Origin: Bacteriovoracaceae bacterium UBA2394
Lineage (GTDB): Bacteria; Bdellovibrionota; UBA2394
Length of the DNA stretch: 5,794 nucleotides
Assembly: GCA_002343335.1 (NCBI GenBank)
Contig: DDSI01000279.1
Location: 26,436-32,229, forward strand
Direction: 5' to 3'
Each line of letters begins with the position of its first letter. The stretch's first letter is position 1. The position numbers and the translations under genes are program-made. Under the pieces are notes generated by a model. It saw only the letters and a list, made by a program, of their open reading frames with translations. It did not search any database and was not told the DNA's origin. Shown piece after piece: positions 5,284-5,794 of the stretch.

Positions 5284-5794
5284 AACAATTGTAATCGGCC
5301 TCGGGCCGGCAGGGATTGGAGCGACCCTGGGACTTCAAAATGAATGCCTCGTGCTAGAGCGCTCGAAGGAGATCGGCGGAGGTTCTGCGACGATCGAGAG
5401 AGACGGCGCGACGTTCGACATTGGTGGACATTCCTTTCACACGCCGCATCCGGAAGTTCGAGATCTTGTTTTCAATTCGTTGGAGATGTTTGAACAAAAG
5501 CGAGAAGCGCGTTGCTTTTCTGGAAATGATCTCATCAATTATCCCTTTCAGAAGAATTTTCGTGAACTCTCCGATCAAAATGTTATTGAAGAATGCGTAA
5601 AGGGTCTCGATCAGGTCGAGACGGGGGATTTTCCGGACTACAATGAGTTCATCCATAAAAAATTCGGCCCTGGCATCGCTAAACACTTCATGCTGCCCTA
5701 CAATCAAAAACTCTGGGGACGCGATCTAAGGCGCTTGACGGCCAACTGGACGGGTGAACGCGTAGCCGCTCCTGAAGGCGTGAAAGAAAAATTC
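5273..5794 (+). CDS. FAD-dependent oxidoreductase, protoporphyrinogen oxidase / UDP-galactopyranose mutase-like, N-terminal part (cut by window edge)
   Basis: This partial gene is open for 174 codons to the right edge. The N-terminus is a classic FAD-binding Rossmann motif: TIVIGLGPAGIGA (5-17; Gly9, Gly11, Gly14), then LVLERSKEIGGGS (26-38), with Glu29 for the FAD ribose. FDIGGHSFHTPHPEV follows at 48-62. Further on are INYPFQKN (88-95) and FGPGIAKHFMLPYNQKLWG (131-149), then DLRRLTANWTGERVAAP (151-167). This order is seen in amine-oxidase-like flavoproteins near glycosyltransferases, which are annotated variously as protoporphyrinogen oxidase-like or related to UDP-galactopyranose mutase. 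The IGGHSFHT segment recalls the mutase group. Heme synthesis is unlikely given the neighbours; a role in modifying a nucleotide- or lipid-linked sugar is inferred. ATG 5273 has AAAGGAAG six bases upstream and overlaps the GT2 stop by 11 nt. The missing C-terminal part prevents a firm subfamily call. Confidence 0.83.
   Translation, partial: MDNETIVIGLGPAGIGATLGLQNECLVLERSKEIGGGSATIERDGATFDIGGHSFHTPHPEVRDLVFNSLEMFEQKREARCFSGNDLINYPFQKNFRELSDQNVIEECVKGLDQVETGDFPDYNEFIHKKFGPGIAKHFMLPYNQKLWGRDLRRLTANWTGERVAAPEGVKEKF

Noticed and set aside
5354..5707. Open frame of 117 codons on the minus strand
   Set aside because: It is antisense to the FAD oxidoreductase, whose motifs run in the plus direction through this whole stretch.

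Overview
The window is a compact piece of a surface-polysaccharide (O-antigen, capsule or exopolysaccharide type) biosynthesis locus from what looks like a Gram-negative bacterium. It has mid GC content by eye, with many CGA, TCG, AAA and TTT codons. The gene content (an O-antigen ligase/polymerase-type membrane protein, several glycosyltransferases and a CapK-like adenylate-forming enzyme) fits a bacterial glycan island. I cannot assign a phylum from the sequence. Mid-GC lineages such as Bdellovibrionota are only one possibility.

Seven protein genes fill almost every base, arranged as two divergent operons that start about 29 bp apart near position 3060. The left operon (minus strand, read from 3044 down to 1) encodes four proteins. 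In order they are a small zinc-ribbon protein of Trm112/RlmA-N-terminus type with no methyltransferase domain, a roughly 12-helix O-antigen ligase/Wzy-type protein, a complete GT4 glycosyltransferase starting with GTG, and the first 118 residues of a second GT-B/GT4-like glycosyltransferase that runs off the left edge. The right operon (plus strand, 3074 to the right edge) encodes a PaaK/CapK-like adenylate-forming enzyme, a GT2 glycosyltransferase, and the first 174 residues of an FAD-dependent oxidoreductase of the protoporphyrinogen-oxidase / UDP-galactopyranose-mutase-like fold, which runs off the right edge.

Neighbouring genes within each operon overlap or nearly touch (1-nt gap, 14-nt overlap and ATGA on the left; TAATG and an 11-nt overlap on the right), which points to translational coupling. 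Inferred roles: the GT4 and GT2 enzymes add sugars to a lipid-linked repeat unit on the cytoplasmic side, and the ligase/polymerase joins the product in the periplasm. The CapK-like and FAD enzymes probably make or modify an unusual substituent or sugar; their substrates cannot be read from the sequence.

No RNA gene, transposon, CRISPR array or convincing terminator was seen, and no stretch longer than 30 bases lacks a gene. The least explained parts are the stand-alone zinc ribbon with its basic tail, the very short divergent promoter region with starts lacking a Shine-Dalgarno, and the CapK-GT2-FAD enzyme trio.
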